This document shows, piece by piece, positions 50,413 to 59,430 of a stretch of DNA of 64,000 nt (the first letter of the stretch is position 1; each line of letters starts with the position of its first letter). Source of the stretch: an uncultured Christensenella sp. (lineage in GTDB: Bacteria; Bacillota; Clostridia; Christensenellales; Borkfalkiaceae); NCBI GenBank assembly GCA_910579705.1, contig CAJTUI010000008.1, positions 1-64,000 of the forward strand, in the 5' to 3' direction. A program made the position numbers and the translations under genes. The notes below the pieces were generated by a model that worked only from the letters and a program-made list of their open reading frames with translations, was not told where the DNA came from and made no database searches.

Positions 50413-50679
50413 ATGGAAAATTCAGTAATCGATTTTATTTTTTCGGCTGACGGGGATATGGGCTCGATTGTCGAAAGGACCCAAGAGTACATAAAATTTT
50501 CAAAAGAAAGTGCGGGCATTTACAATAAAATCTGTGAAAGCTTAGAGGGCGAACTTCTCGAAGAGTTTAAAAATTTTGCGGAATTAACAATGCACTGCGA
50601 GGCGGCGGCGTGTCGGGCGCATTTCAGGACGGGCGTAAAATACGGCGTGCGCATTATGGCGGAATGTTTTACCGACTGA
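50413..50679 (+). CDS. small DUF6809-like protein (88 aa)
   Basis: A short helical protein, hydrophilic, with no signal peptide. It has NKICESLEGELLEEFKNFAELTMHCEAA in its middle and ends with HFRTGVKYGVRIMAECF. The pattern of a helical pair followed by F-G-K-G-R-M near the end resembles DUF6809 proteins, a common small family of unknown function in gut Clostridia. AAGAGGTATACAAAA precedes the ATG. It has a separate promoter with an inverted repeat, suggesting regulated expression. Family call is tentative. Confidence 0.72.
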   Translation: MENSVIDFIFSADGDMGSIVERTQEYIKFSKESAGIYNKICESLEGELLEEFKNFAELTMHCEAAACRAHFRTGVKYGVRIMAECFTD

Positions 50680-50734
50680 GGCCGCTGTTTCGCTTCAAAT
50701 AAAATATTATTTTTAATTTGCAGCCGTATTTTGT

Positions 50735-50763
50735 TTGCTATTTTAAATACGGTATGGTAAAAT
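50735..50763 (+). promoter_or_regulatory. rpsO promoter
   Basis: TTGCTA (50735-50740), 17 bp, TAAAAT (50758-50763), giving a leader of about 80 nt before rpsO. The leader may hold the S15 autoregulatory structure, but no family pattern was recognised. Confidence 0.6.
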
Positions 50764-50849
50764 AATCCTTGTTACGGCTACAAGGCGGTGCGAATACTCA
50801 ACGCCCGTTCTTTGTTTCCGCAGATTAATTCCATAGGAGGATAAATTAA

Positions 50850-51104
50850 ATGGATAAGTCCGAAATCATTGCGAAATACGCTTTAAAGGAAGGTGACACG
50901 GGTTCGCCCGAGGTTCAGATTGCGCTTTTGACCGAAAGAATCAATCACCTTAACGAGCATCTTAAAGAGCATATTCACGACAATCATTCGCGCCGCGGTC
51001 TTCTTAAAATGGTCGGCCGTCGCCGCGGTCTTTTGGATTATTTGAAGAGCAAGGATATCGAGAGATACCGTTCTATAATTGCTGCTTTGAATTTGAGAAA
51101 GTAA
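50850..51104 (+). CDS. rpsO: 30S ribosomal protein S15 (84 aa)
   Basis: Binds 16S rRNA helix 22 region early in 30S assembly. The core GDTGSPEVQIALLTERINHL and HSRRGLLKMVGRRRGLLDYL are unmistakable. It is 84 residues long, about five fewer than most S15 proteins, with the loss at the N-terminus. ATAGGAGG precedes the ATG. A terminator lies directly after it and pnp follows, the usual rpsO-pnp order. Confidence 0.97.
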   Translation: MDKSEIIAKYALKEGDTGSPEVQIALLTERINHLNEHLKEHIHDNHSRRGLLKMVGRRRGLLDYLKSKDIERYRSIIAALNLRK

Positions 51105-51136
51105 TAAAAAGGGCGCCGATTTTTTGCGCCCTTTTT
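51104..51136 (+). terminator. rpsO terminator
   Basis: Stem AAAAAGGGCGC/GCGCCCTTTTT with a 9-nt loop, followed by further T. Confidence 0.92.
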
Positions 51137-51190
51137 TTATAGCTCTCGGCGGGAGCCGCGGGCACAAGAACGCAAAAGGAGATGTAGGTA

Positions 51191-53287
51191 ATGAACAACA
51201 ATTTCAAACAATTCAAGTTTCCGGTAGGAGGAAGGGAAGTTATAGTCGAAACCGGAAAGTATGCCGAGCAGACTAACGGTTCCTGTCTGGTTCGCTGCGG
51301 CGAAACCGCGGTTATGGTTTCGGTATGTATGTCCGCAAGCCCCCGCGACGGAATGGACTTTTTCCCCTTGCAGGTAGATTACGAAGAAAAAATGTACTCG
51401 GTCGGTAAAATACCCGGCGGGTTCAAAAAGCGCGAGGGCAGGGCAAGCGACAAGGCCATTTTAACGGCCAGACTTATCGACCGTCCTCTTCGTCCGCTTT
51501 TCCCGAAGGGCCTCTTTAACGACGTGGTTGTAACCGCGCAGGCGCTTTCCGTCGAGCCCGACGTATCGCCCGAACCTCTCGCAATGATAGGCTCGTCAAT
51601 CGCGCTTGCAATTTCCGATATCCCTTGGGCAGGCCCCACGGGTTCGGTCGTAGTCGGTATGGTTGACGGCAAGTACGTTATCAATCCCGACCTTAACCAG
51701 CGTGCAAAAAGCGCAATTCACCTCAACCTTGCCGGTACTAAGGACGCAATCCTTATGATTGAGGCCGGCGCGGACGAGGTTACCAACGAAGAAATGGTGG
51801 GCGCGATAACCTACGGTTTCGAGGAAATCAAAAAGATCTGCGCGTATATCGAAAACGATATAGTTCCCGCTGTCGGCAAAACCAAGAAGGAAATCGAGCT
51901 GTATCATATTCCCGAAGAGCTTGACAAGGCCGTTCGCGATTACGCGGGCGAGAAAATCGACTGGGCTATCGACACGTTCGACAGACAGGAAAGGGAAGAG
52001 AGGCAAAACAAGGCCGAAGAGGAGATTTTAAAGCATTTCGAGGAGATTTATCCCGAAAACAAGCGCGAGATAAAGGACAGCCTTTACTATCTCACCAAAG
52101 AGAAAGTTCGCGCTAAGATATTCGACAAGGGTATCCGTCCCGACGGCAGAGGCCTTAAAGACGTGCGCCCCATCTGGTGCGAAAGGGGAGTTCTGCCCCG
52201 CGTGCACGGCTCCGCAATTTTCACCCGCGGACAAACCCAGACGCTTACTACCTGCACGCTCGGTATGCTTACCGAGGCGCAGAAGCTCGAAGGTCTTGAC
52301 GAAGAAACCAAGAAAAGATATATGCACCAGTACAATTTCCCCGGATATTGTACGGGCGAGGCTAAGGCGCTCCGCTCCCCCGGCAGGCGTGAAATCGGTC
52401 ACGGCGCACTTGCCGAGCGCGCGCTCATACCCGTACTTCCCGAAGAGGAAGTGTTCCCCTATGCGATAAGGGTCGTAAACGACATCACTTCGTCGAACGG
52501 CTCGTCGTCGATGGCGTCGGTCTGCGGCTCCACGATGGCGCTTATGGACGCGGGCGTTCCCATTAAAGCACCCGTCGCGGGCGTTGCAATGGGCCTTATC
52601 AAGAATCAGGAAACGGGCGAGTTCAAGGTCCTTACCGATATTCAGGGCCTCGAAGACTTCCTCGGCGATATGGACTTCAAGGTTGCGGGCACCGTTAAGG
52701 GCATAACCGCAATCCAAATGGATATAAAAATCAAGGGCATTTCCGAAGAGATTATGCACACCGCGATTAATCAGGCAAACGAGGGCAGGCAGTTCATTCT
52801 TTCCAAGATGCTCGAAGTCGTTCCCGAAGTCGCGCCCGCGCTTTCCAAGTACGCGCCCAAGATTATATTCTTCGAAATCGACCCCGACAAAATCGGCGAC
52901 GTTATCGGCAAGCAGGGCAGCGTAATCAAGAAGATTATGGAAGAAACGGGAACGGAGATAGAGTTCAACGACGACGACAGCGGCCGCGGCTATATCTCGA
53001 CCGTAGGTCCCGCCGAGAACGCAGAGAAGGCGAAAGCGATAATTTTAAGTATCGCGCACGACCCCGAAGTCGGCGATATGTTTGTCGGCACGGTCGTAAG
53101 GATACTCAATTTCGGCGCGTTTGTTGAGTTTGCGCCCGGTAAGGACGGTATGATTCATATTTCCAAGCTTTCGGACAAGCGTGTCGAGAAGGTTGAGGAC
53201 GTGGTTAAAATCGGCGATACCGTTAAGGTCGAAATAATCAAGATAGGCGACAAGGGCATTGACCTTAAACTTCTTGAAAAAATGTAA
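51191..53287 (+). CDS. pnp: polyribonucleotide nucleotidyltransferase PNPase (698 aa)
   Basis: Phosphorolytic 3'-5' exoribonuclease of the degradosome. Two RNase PH domains (about 10-230 and 310-545) flank a helical linker; the active second domain has GLDEETKKRYMHQYNFPGY and SSSMASVCGSTMALMDAGVP. A KH domain (IDPDKIGDVIGKQGSVIKKI, about 560-615) and an S1 domain (GDMFVGTVVRILNFGAFVEF, about 625-695) bind RNA. AAAGGAG precedes the ATG. Confidence 0.97.
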   Translation: MNNNFKQFKFPVGGREVIVETGKYAEQTNGSCLVRCGETAVMVSVCMSASPRDGMDFFPLQVDYEEKMYSVGKIPGGFKKREGRASDKAILTARLIDRPLRPLFPKGLFNDVVVTAQALSVEPDVSPEPLAMIGSSIALAISDIPWAGPTGSVVVGMVDGKYVINPDLNQRAKSAIHLNLAGTKDAILMIEAGADEVTNEEMVGAITYGFEEIKKICAYIENDIVPAVGKTKKEIELYHIPEELDKAVRDYAGEKIDWAIDTFDRQEREERQNKAEEEILKHFEEIYPENKREIKDSLYYLTKEKVRAKIFDKGIRPDGRGLKDVRPIWCERGVLPRVHGSAIFTRGQTQTLTTCTLGMLTEAQKLEGLDEETKKRYMHQYNFPGYCTGEAKALRSPGRREIGHGALAERALIPVLPEEEVFPYAIRVVNDITSSNGSSSMASVCGSTMALMDAGVPIKAPVAGVAMGLIKNQETGEFKVLTDIQGLEDFLGDMDFKVAGTVKGITAIQMDIKIKGISEEIMHTAINQANEGRQFILSKMLEVVPEVAPALSKYAPKIIFFEIDPDKIGDVIGKQGSVIKKIMEETGTEIEFNDDDSGRGYISTVGPAENAEKAKAIILSIAHDPEVGDMFVGTVVRILNFGAFVEFAPGKDGMIHISKLSDKRVEKVEDVVKIGDTVKVEIIKIGDKGIDLKLLEKM

Positions 53288-53300
53288 ATCATAAGCTGGA

Positions 53301-53330
53301 AAAACGGCGCATTTCAAAGTGCGCCGTTTT
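53301..53330 (+). terminator. pnp terminator
   Basis: Stem AAAACGGCGCA/TGCGCCGTTTT with an 8-nt loop. Confidence 0.88.
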
Positions 53331-53353
53331 AAATTACATAAGAGGAAACCTCA

Positions 53354-54256
53354 ATGCTTAAATCGGGGCTTAAAAACTATTTTATAAACTTAAAGTACTA
53401 CTTCACGCCGATTGGCACGTTCGCGGTCGGAATAATTATCGGGCTGTCGATTTTGCTCCCCGGCGCGCTCGCCGCGGTGTCGCAGTTCGCCGAGGAAGTT
53501 ACCGTTATAATAAAGGGCAACAACGTGGATTTTACGCCCACGAAAGATTTCATAGTCGATTCGGTGATCTCGCTCGACTGGTCGGACCCGATTGCCGCGC
53601 TCGGGACAATGCTAAGCAGGGAGTGGATAAACGGCGTGGCTGAGGGGAGCCTGAAACTTATCTCGACCGAGCTTGAACATTACTCCGTGCCGATAACACA
53701 ATCGTTCGACGCTATGATTGCGAATATGGTCTTTTTGTTTGTCGTATTTGTCGTTTTCTGCGTCGCCGGGCTGGTCGTCGGCTACGTTCTGACGCGGTTC
53801 CTCGTCCGCAGGAATATGGCGCGGCGCGGGTTCTGGAAGTTCTTTCTCTCCGCCGTGGTGGACTCTCTGCTTGCCGCGGGGCTTGTCGCGTTCTGCGTAT
53901 GGCTGTTTACAATCTGGAAACCCAGCGTTATAATCTCGTCGCTGTTTTCGTTTATCGTGTTCGGCTCCGTAACGCTTTTACAGGCATATCTAATACACGG
54001 GCTGGGAAAAATAAACCCCGTACGGGTCTTAAACCTGAAAAACATAGTTTTTCTCAACCTATCCAACCTGATTGTGTTTTACATATCGGTTGTTTTGCTG
54101 TCAGCGGCTATTGCGCTGACTAACGCGTTCGCGGGAATATTTATAGGTTTCGCGTTCGTGGAAATTGCGCTGATAGTTATAAACCTCAATGCGGAGAGTT
54201 ACGTCAAATCGCTTGCGCAGGTTACCTCTCCCGAAGAACTTCCCTTTGCCGCATAA
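53354..54256 (+). CDS. hypothetical membrane protein (300 aa)
   Basis: An N-terminal helix (PIGTFAVGIIIGLSILLPGAL), a soluble loop of about 90 residues, then five or six helices from about residue 118 to 275. No catalytic motif or named family is recognised. The layout resembles permease-like or ABC-2-like accessory proteins without an ATPase partner nearby. AGAGGAAA precedes the ATG. It stands alone between pnp and convergent cwlD, with a strong bidirectional terminator after it. Function unknown. Confidence 0.85.
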   Translation: MLKSGLKNYFINLKYYFTPIGTFAVGIIIGLSILLPGALAAVSQFAEEVTVIIKGNNVDFTPTKDFIVDSVISLDWSDPIAALGTMLSREWINGVAEGSLKLISTELEHYSVPITQSFDAMIANMVFLFVVFVVFCVAGLVVGYVLTRFLVRRNMARRGFWKFFLSAVVDSLLAAGLVAFCVWLFTIWKPSVIISSLFSFIVFGSVTLLQAYLIHGLGKINPVRVLNLKNIVFLNLSNLIVFYISVVLLSAAIALTNAFAGIFIGFAFVEIALIVINLNAESYVKSLAQVTSPEELPFAA

Positions 54257-54260
54257 TAAG

Positions 54261-54298
54261 CGGCCGCCCGCTTAAAAAGCGGGCGGCCGTAAGTTTTT
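54261..54298. terminator. bidirectional terminator
   Basis: Thirteen-pair stem CGGCCGCCCGCTT/AAGCGGGCGGCCG with an AAA loop, then TAAGTTTTTT. Lies between convergent genes. Confidence 0.88.
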
Positions 54299-54301
54299 TA
54301 A

Positions 54302-54988
54302 TCAGGAATAGTACGCAACGGCGCCCTTGAAAATAGCGTACGCGAAACTTTTCTGGTATTCCGCCGAGTTCAAAAGCGCGTCGTCGTCGGAATTGGACAG
54401 AAACCCGCACTCGACTATTACCGACGGGCTGGCCGTGCATTTAAGCATATAGTAGTCGCCCGCAAGCGCGACGTTCGGGCTTACGCATTCTTTCATTTCG
54501 TTTACGCTGTTTTGAATGCTGTCTGCAAGCGCTTTACCGACGTTGCTCGTCTTATCGAAAAACACCGTGCCGCCGCGCTTTGACGGGATGGGACAAAAAT
54601 TCTGGTGAACGGATATGACCATATCGGCGTTGCAGTCCTCTATGATTTCCTTGCGCTTTTTCATATCCCGCATTTTAAAGCCCTTTGTGCTCAGTCCGTA
54701 AAGTCCGCCCTGAGTGGTTCTCGTCATAACTACGTTAAAACCCGCGTCTGAAAAATATCCGCGCAGATACTTGGAAATGCTCAGATTAATCTCACTTTCC
54801 TTGGTCTTTGAGTTAATTCCGCGCACGCCCGCGTCCACTCCGCCGTGGCCCGCGTCAATCACAATCGTTCTGCCGCCGCCGTGGGAGTTGGCGGAAACCA
54901 CGCCCGCGCACACGCCGAACAATATTCCCGCGGACAGGATTGCCGCTATCAGCACTATGAGGGTCTTTTTACAGATAAACAATTTCAC
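54302..54988 (-). CDS. cwlD: N-acetylmuramoyl-L-alanine amidase CwlD (228 aa)
   Basis: Amidase_3 zinc enzyme that starts muramic-delta-lactam formation in spore cortex. An N-terminal signal anchor (LIVLIAAILSAGILFGVCAG) is followed by IVIDAGHGGVDAG (zinc His), KTKESEIN (zinc Glu), VISVHQNF (zinc His) and VIVECGFLSN (catalytic Glu). Length matches CwlD. It is divergent from mrnC. A sigma-E or sigma-G promoter would be expected; none was clear by eye. Confidence 0.93.
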   Translation of the reverse strand: MKLFICKKTLIVLIAAILSAGILFGVCAGVVSANSHGGGRTIVIDAGHGGVDAGVRGINSKTKESEINLSISKYLRGYFSDAGFNVVMTRTTQGGLYGLSTKGFKMRDMKKRKEIIEDCNADMVISVHQNFCPIPSKRGGTVFFDKTSNVGKALADSIQNSVNEMKECVSPNVALAGDYYMLKCTASPSVIVECGFLSNSDDDALLNSAEYQKSFAYAIFKGAVAYYS

Positions 54989-55007
54989 GGTATATAGTAC
55001 TTAATAA

Positions 55008-55036
55008 TTGATTTTTTTATGACAAAGTAGTATAAT
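55008..55036 (+). promoter_or_regulatory. promoter of the mrnC-typA operon
   Basis: TTGATT (55008-55013), 17 bp, TATAAT (55031-55036). Confidence 0.8.
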
Positions 55037-55061
55037 TATTAAGAATTATCGGTGTCAGAGT

Positions 55062-55469
55062 ATGTTTGATTTTTTTACTGCGGTCAGTGTTGAAACCGCC
55101 CGTAAATTAAGCCCCGTAACGCTTGCTTTCGTAGGCGACGCGGTGTATTCGCTGTATGTGCGCGAAAAGCTTGTTTTGTCCGCGGATTACCCCGCGGGGA
55201 CTTTGCAGAAGCTTACCTCGCAACAGGTTTCGGCGCACGGCCAGAGCGAGCTTATAGAAAGGATTTTCCCGCTCTTTACCGAAGAAGAGGCCGACGTGTA
55301 CAAGCGCGGCAGGAACGCAAAGAAACCGACGAAAAGCAAGAACGCAAGCGTTGCGGAATACAACCGCTCCACGGGACTGGAAGCCGTTTTCGGCTACCTG
55401 TATCTGACCGGGCAGTACGACAGAATATCGCAATTGCTCGATAGCGGGGAAGAAAAAGGAAAAATATGA
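55062..55469 (+). CDS. mrnC: mini-ribonuclease III MrnC (135 aa)
   Basis: RNase III domain without a dsRNA-binding domain; matures 23S rRNA ends in Bacillota. The catalytic acid region is TLAFVGDAVYSLYVRE near residue 25 and the second motif is STGLEAVFGYLYLTGQ near residue 107. Length is standard. It overlaps rlmB by 4 nt. The order mrnC-rlmB-sigH is as in Bacillus. Confidence 0.95.
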   Translation: MFDFFTAVSVETARKLSPVTLAFVGDAVYSLYVREKLVLSADYPAGTLQKLTSQQVSAHGQSELIERIFPLFTEEEADVYKRGRNAKKPTKSKNASVAEYNRSTGLEAVFGYLYLTGQYDRISQLLDSGEEKGKI

Positions 55470-56179
55470 AGACGGAAGGCAGAAACGCTGTTATCGAATT
55501 ACTGAAAACAGACAAAAATATAGATAAGTTGCTTATCGAAAAAAATCCTCAGGGCTCGCTCAAAGCTATATTCGCGGAGGCACGCAAAAAGAACGTGCGC
55601 GTTCAGTTCGTCGACAGGAAAGTGCTCGACAAGCAGAGCGAAGAGGGCAGGCATCAGGGCGTTATCGCGTATTGCACGGATTTCAGGTACAGCTCGCTTG
55701 ACGAAATAATCTCGGCGCGCGGTCAGGGCGGCGGGTTCGTCGTCCTTTGCGACGGCATAGAGGACGTGCACAACCTCGGTTCGATAATAAGGGTCGCGGA
55801 GTGCGCTGGCGCGGACGGGGTTGTTATTCCGTCCAACAATTCCGCAAGCGTGACGGACGCGGTGGTGCGCATTTCCGCGGGCGCCGCAAACCATATCAGG
55901 GTCGCGAAGGTCAATTCCATAAACCGTGCCGTGGACGAGCTTAAAAAACAGGGTTACTGGCTGTACGCGCTTGAAGCGGACGGCAAAAACATATACGACG
56001 CCGACCTTTCGGGCAATATCGCAATCGTAGTCGGCGGCGAGGACAGCGGCGTAAGGCGGCTCACGCGCGAGAAGTGCGACTTTACTCTTTCCATACCCTT
56101 GAAAGGCAAGGTCAATTCACTCAATGCATCCGTCGCGCTGGGCATAGCCGCGTACGAGGCGGTGAGAAAGCGCGGATGA
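55466..56179 (+). CDS. rlmB: 23S rRNA 2'-O-methyltransferase RlmB, TrmH family (237 aa)
   Basis: SPOUT methyltransferase for 23S rRNA (G2251 in E. coli numbering). The N-terminal substrate-binding domain starts TEGRNAVIELL. Motif 1 is CDGIEDVHNLGSIIR, motif 2 IVVGGEDSGVRR and motif 3 IPLKGKVNSLNASVALGIA, together forming the trefoil-knot SAM site. It overlaps the next ATG by 4 nt. Confidence 0.95.
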   Translation: MKTEGRNAVIELLKTDKNIDKLLIEKNPQGSLKAIFAEARKKNVRVQFVDRKVLDKQSEEGRHQGVIAYCTDFRYSSLDEIISARGQGGGFVVLCDGIEDVHNLGSIIRVAECAGADGVVIPSNNSASVTDAVVRISAGAANHIRVAKVNSINRAVDELKKQGYWLYALEADGKNIYDADLSGNIAIVVGGEDSGVRRLTREKCDFTLSIPLKGKVNSLNASVALGIAAYEAVRKRG

Positions 56180-56733
56180 CGGACGAGCAACTGGCAGTAC
56201 TGTGCAGGGGCGGGGACGAGCAGGCCTGGAACGAACTGTTTTTAAGATACAAGCCCCGCGTACTCAAAATAGCGCGCCGTTTCTTTTTAAGCGGCGGCGA
56301 AACAGAAGACTTGGTTCAGGAAGGAATGTTCGGCCTGTATTCTGCGGTCTGCGGTTACAACAGTCAGGCGGGCGGGTTCTCCGCGTACGCCAACACCTGT
56401 ATAAGAAACCGCATTTTAGACGCAGTGAAAAAGAGCTGCGGCGCGAAGTATTCCGCGCTGAAAAACTTCCTGCCGATAGTAGAGGTCGGCGAGGAGTGGA
56501 TTTCTTCCGACAGCCCCGAGGACGAGATAATAAAGCGCGAGGACAAGCGCGAGCTTTTGCAGAAAATGAGCCGTATTTTATCCTCGCTGGAATTCAAAGC
56601 CGTCGTAATGTACACGGACGGAATGACCTTGTCCGAAATTTCCTATGCTCTGGACATAACGCCCAAAAGCGTGGACAACGCGGTCAACCGCGCAAAGCAT
56701 AAACTACTTAAACTTATCATTACGGAGGAGTGA
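56176..56733 (+). CDS. sigH: sigma-70 family factor, SigH-like (185 aa)
   Basis: RNA polymerase sigma factor with region 2 (FLRYKPRVLKIARRFFLSGG, then EDLVQEGMFGLYSAVCGYN) and region 4 (MTLSEISYALDITPKSVDNA). The position after mrnC and rlmB matches sigma-H, which starts sporulation gene expression, including the spoIIA operon in known spore-formers. It is shorter than B. subtilis SigH (218 residues), mainly between regions 2 and 4. The ATG at 56176 overlaps the rlmB stop. Confidence 0.85.
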   Translation: MTDEQLAVLCRGGDEQAWNELFLRYKPRVLKIARRFFLSGGETEDLVQEGMFGLYSAVCGYNSQAGGFSAYANTCIRNRILDAVKKSCGAKYSALKNFLPIVEVGEEWISSDSPEDEIIKREDKRELLQKMSRILSSLEFKAVVMYTDGMTLSEISYALDITPKSVDNAVNRAKHKLLKLIITEE

Positions 56734-56736
56734 CAA

Positions 56737-58395
56737 ATGGCGTATCTGGCGTTTTACAGGACTTTCCGCCCCGTGTCGTTCGACACGGTTGTCAGGCAGG
56801 AGCACATTGTCCGCACTCTCAAAAACAGAATACAGTCGGGTAAAATCGGGCATGCGTATCTGTTTTGCGGCCCGCGCGGAACGGGTAAAACCACGCTCGC
56901 CAAAATATTCGCGCGCGCGATAAACTGCGAAAGCCCCGCGGACGGTTCTGCCTGCGGCAAGTGCGCTACCTGTAAGGCGCTTGCGGATGGAGCAAACCTC
57001 GATATTTCGGAAATAGACGCGGCGTCCAATAACGGCGTGGACGAAATGCGCGATTTGCGCGAAAAGGTGCAGTATCCTCCCGTGTCGGGCAGATATAAAG
57101 TATATATCATCGACGAGGTGCATATGCTTACGGCGTCGGCTTTCAACGCGGTCTTGAAAACGCTGGAAGAACCGCCCTCGCACGCGGTGTTTATCCTCGC
57201 CACGACAGAGCCGCAGAAAATCCCCGCGACGATACTTTCGCGTTGTATGCGGTTCGATTTCAAGCTCATACCTCAGAAAGATCTGGAAGGGCTTGTGAAG
57301 AGCGTTCTCGACAAAACGGGCAAGAAGTACGAGGACGAGGCGGTTGCCGCTATTGCGCGCGCGGGCGCGGGCAGCGCGAGGGACAGCCTGTCGATCGCCG
57401 ATATGTGCGCGTCCTATTCGGAAGGGAAGCTGACTTACGACGACGTTAACGCCGTTCTCGGCAGTGCGGACTGGGAAACGATCGCCGCGCTTGCGGAAAG
57501 CATACTTACGGAAAACGCCGCGGCGTCGCTTTCGGGCGTGGAAGAAATCCTCGCCACAGGTAAAAGCGTGGGCGTGCTCATAAAAGATTTACTCAACTTT
57601 TTAAACAATTGCGCAATAGTCAAGGTATGCAGGAACGCGCGGGAAATAGTCAACCTCCCCGCCGAAACGTACAACCGCATTCAGTCTGTCGCGGGTCGTT
57701 GCGACGGGCATAAGATACTCAGGGTAACGGAAATACTCACGAAAGCCGAAAACGATATGCGCTATGCGCTGAACGGAAAGATTACGCTTGAAACGGCCGT
57801 GCTTAAATGCGCAATGCCGCAGACGGACTACAATCTTGACGCGCTAATCGGAAAGATAAACTTACTAGAAAGCAAGCTGGCAAGCGGCGCGGTAAATATA
57901 ACCGCGGCCCCGCCCGCGGCGCCCAAGCCAGAAAAGGCCCCGCCGAAAAAGGCGCGGCTGATTGACAACGAAGAGGCAGAAACGCCGTTTAAGCCCGTTT
58001 CGGAAAAACCTCAGGTTCAGGCGGGGATATGGGAAACGCCCGAAAAGGTCGCGCCGGCAACCGTGCGCAGTCTGAACGAGAACGAGAAGAGCGGCGTGTT
58101 CGGCAAGTTCATACGAAGCTTGCGCACCACCCGCCGCAACGCCGTTCTGTTTACGCTCTGTATGGATTTGGGCAACTTTTTCGAGGGCGAAAAGCTGGTG
58201 CTGACAACCGAGAGCGAGGCGGTGTACAAGGGCCTGACCCGACCCGACAACGCGAATTTCATTTCGGACGCGCTGACGGAGCTCGGTGTTAAAGAGCACG
58301 AGGTGCGTATCGTCAAAAAGGGCGCGGACGGGTTTGACAAGGCGCTGGACGAGTTAAAGCGCAATTTTGCGGGCACGGACATAGAAATAAAATAA
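56737..58395 (+). CDS. dnaX: DNA polymerase III subunit gamma/tau DnaX (552 aa)
   Basis: Clamp-loader ATPase. Walker A is GPRGTGKTT (residues 45-53), the zinc-binding segment CESPADGSACGKCATC, Walker B YIIDEVHML, and sensor 1 LATTEPQKIPATILSRC. The C-terminal third holds a Pro/Ala/Lys linker and a tau-like domain. Three nt after sigH; 23 nt before ybaB. The dnaX-ybaB-recR order is nearly universal. Confidence 0.96.
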   Translation: MAYLAFYRTFRPVSFDTVVRQEHIVRTLKNRIQSGKIGHAYLFCGPRGTGKTTLAKIFARAINCESPADGSACGKCATCKALADGANLDISEIDAASNNGVDEMRDLREKVQYPPVSGRYKVYIIDEVHMLTASAFNAVLKTLEEPPSHAVFILATTEPQKIPATILSRCMRFDFKLIPQKDLEGLVKSVLDKTGKKYEDEAVAAIARAGAGSARDSLSIADMCASYSEGKLTYDDVNAVLGSADWETIAALAESILTENAAASLSGVEEILATGKSVGVLIKDLLNFLNNCAIVKVCRNAREIVNLPAETYNRIQSVAGRCDGHKILRVTEILTKAENDMRYALNGKITLETAVLKCAMPQTDYNLDALIGKINLLESKLASGAVNITAAPPAAPKPEKAPPKKARLIDNEEAETPFKPVSEKPQVQAGIWETPEKVAPATVRSLNENEKSGVFGKFIRSLRTTRRNAVLFTLCMDLGNFFEGEKLVLTTESEAVYKGLTRPDNANFISDALTELGVKEHEVRIVKKGADGFDKALDELKRNFAGTDIEIK

Positions 58396-58418
58396 ATCAT
58401 ATTTCAGGAGTTTTTGAT

Positions 58419-58781
58419 ATGGCAGGATTTAAAGGCGGAATGAACGGCGGTATGCAGAACCTTATGAAACAGGCCCAGAAAATGCAGGAGCAGATGCAGG
58501 AGGCCGACAAGGAGCTGGAAGAGCTGGAAGTCGTAGGGCTTTCGGGCGGCGGCGAAGAGGGCGACGAAACGGTGGTCGTCTATATGAACGGTAAAAAAAT
58601 AATCAACGGCATTGAGTTCGGCAGCAGGCTTTCCGAAACGGTGGACCTTACCGACGAGGACGATATAGAAATGCTGGAAGACCTCATTATGGCGGCTATA
58701 AACGACGGTTACAAGAAAGCGGACGCGCTTTACGACGAGAAGATGGGCCCGTTTGCAAAGGCGGGCGGCGGCCTGTTTTAA
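58419..58781 (+). CDS. ybaB: nucleoid-associated protein YbaB/EbfC (120 aa)
   Basis: Small DNA-binding protein that forms dimers. Starts MAGFKGGMNGGMQNLMKQAQ, then MQEQMQEADKELEELEVVG, the helical pincer, and the family block LEDLIMAAINDGYKKA. The KAGGGLF tail is usual. CAGGAG precedes the ATG. Between dnaX and recR. Confidence 0.95.
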   Translation: MAGFKGGMNGGMQNLMKQAQKMQEQMQEADKELEELEVVGLSGGGEEGDETVVVYMNGKKIINGIEFGSRLSETVDLTDEDDIEMLEDLIMAAINDGYKKADALYDEKMGPFAKAGGGLF

Positions 58782-58793
58782 TCACGGTATAAT

Positions 58794-59387
58794 ATGGACG
58801 TATTTATCGAGCCTATCGGCAGACTTATAAACGAATTTTCCAAGCTCCCCGGCGTGGGTAAAAAGACCGCGCAACGTTACGCATACAAAATTATCGGTAT
58901 GTCGGACGCGGAGGCCAAGGCCTTTGCGGACAGCATTTTAAACTGCAAGCGCAGGGTAAAATACTGTAAAATCTGCGGCAACTTCACCGAAGACGAGGTC
59001 TGCGAAATCTGCAAGCGCCGCGACAAATCCGCCGTGTGCGTCGTCAAGGAGCCCAAGGACGTTATCGCAATGGAAAAACTGCACGAGTTCAAGGGCGTTT
59101 ACCACGTTTTACACGGCGTTATCAGCCCTATGGACGGCATAGGGCCCAACGACATAAGGATAAAGGAACTTTTGGCCCGCGTGAGCGAAGGCGGCGTGCA
59201 GGAAGTTATTATGGCCACCAATCCCGACGTGGAGGGCGAGGCCACGGCAATGTACTGCGCAAAGCTTTTAAAGCCTTTGGGGATTAACGTTACAAGGCTT
59301 GCGCACGGCATTCCTATCGGCAGCGAGCTGGAATACACGGACGAGGTAACTCTGTCCCGCGCGCTGTCAGAACGCAAATCCATTTAA
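58794..59387 (+). CDS. recR: recombination protein RecR (197 aa)
   Basis: DNA-repair mediator of the RecFOR pathway. A helix-hairpin-helix (LPGVGKKTAQRYAY), a C4 zinc finger (CKICGNFTEDEVCEIC), a Toprim domain (VCVVKEPKDVIAME to IMATNPDVEGEATAMY) and a C-terminal Walker-B-like block (RLAHGIPIGSELEYTDEVTL) appear in order. Length is standard. Confidence 0.97.
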   Translation: MDVFIEPIGRLINEFSKLPGVGKKTAQRYAYKIIGMSDAEAKAFADSILNCKRRVKYCKICGNFTEDEVCEICKRRDKSAVCVVKEPKDVIAMEKLHEFKGVYHVLHGVISPMDGIGPNDIRIKELLARVSEGGVQEVIMATNPDVEGEATAMYCAKLLKPLGINVTRLAHGIPIGSELEYTDEVTLSRALSERKSI

Positions 59388-59430
59388 CCCCGTTTTTCTG
59401 GCGGTAAAATAACAATAAAAAAGGAAATTT

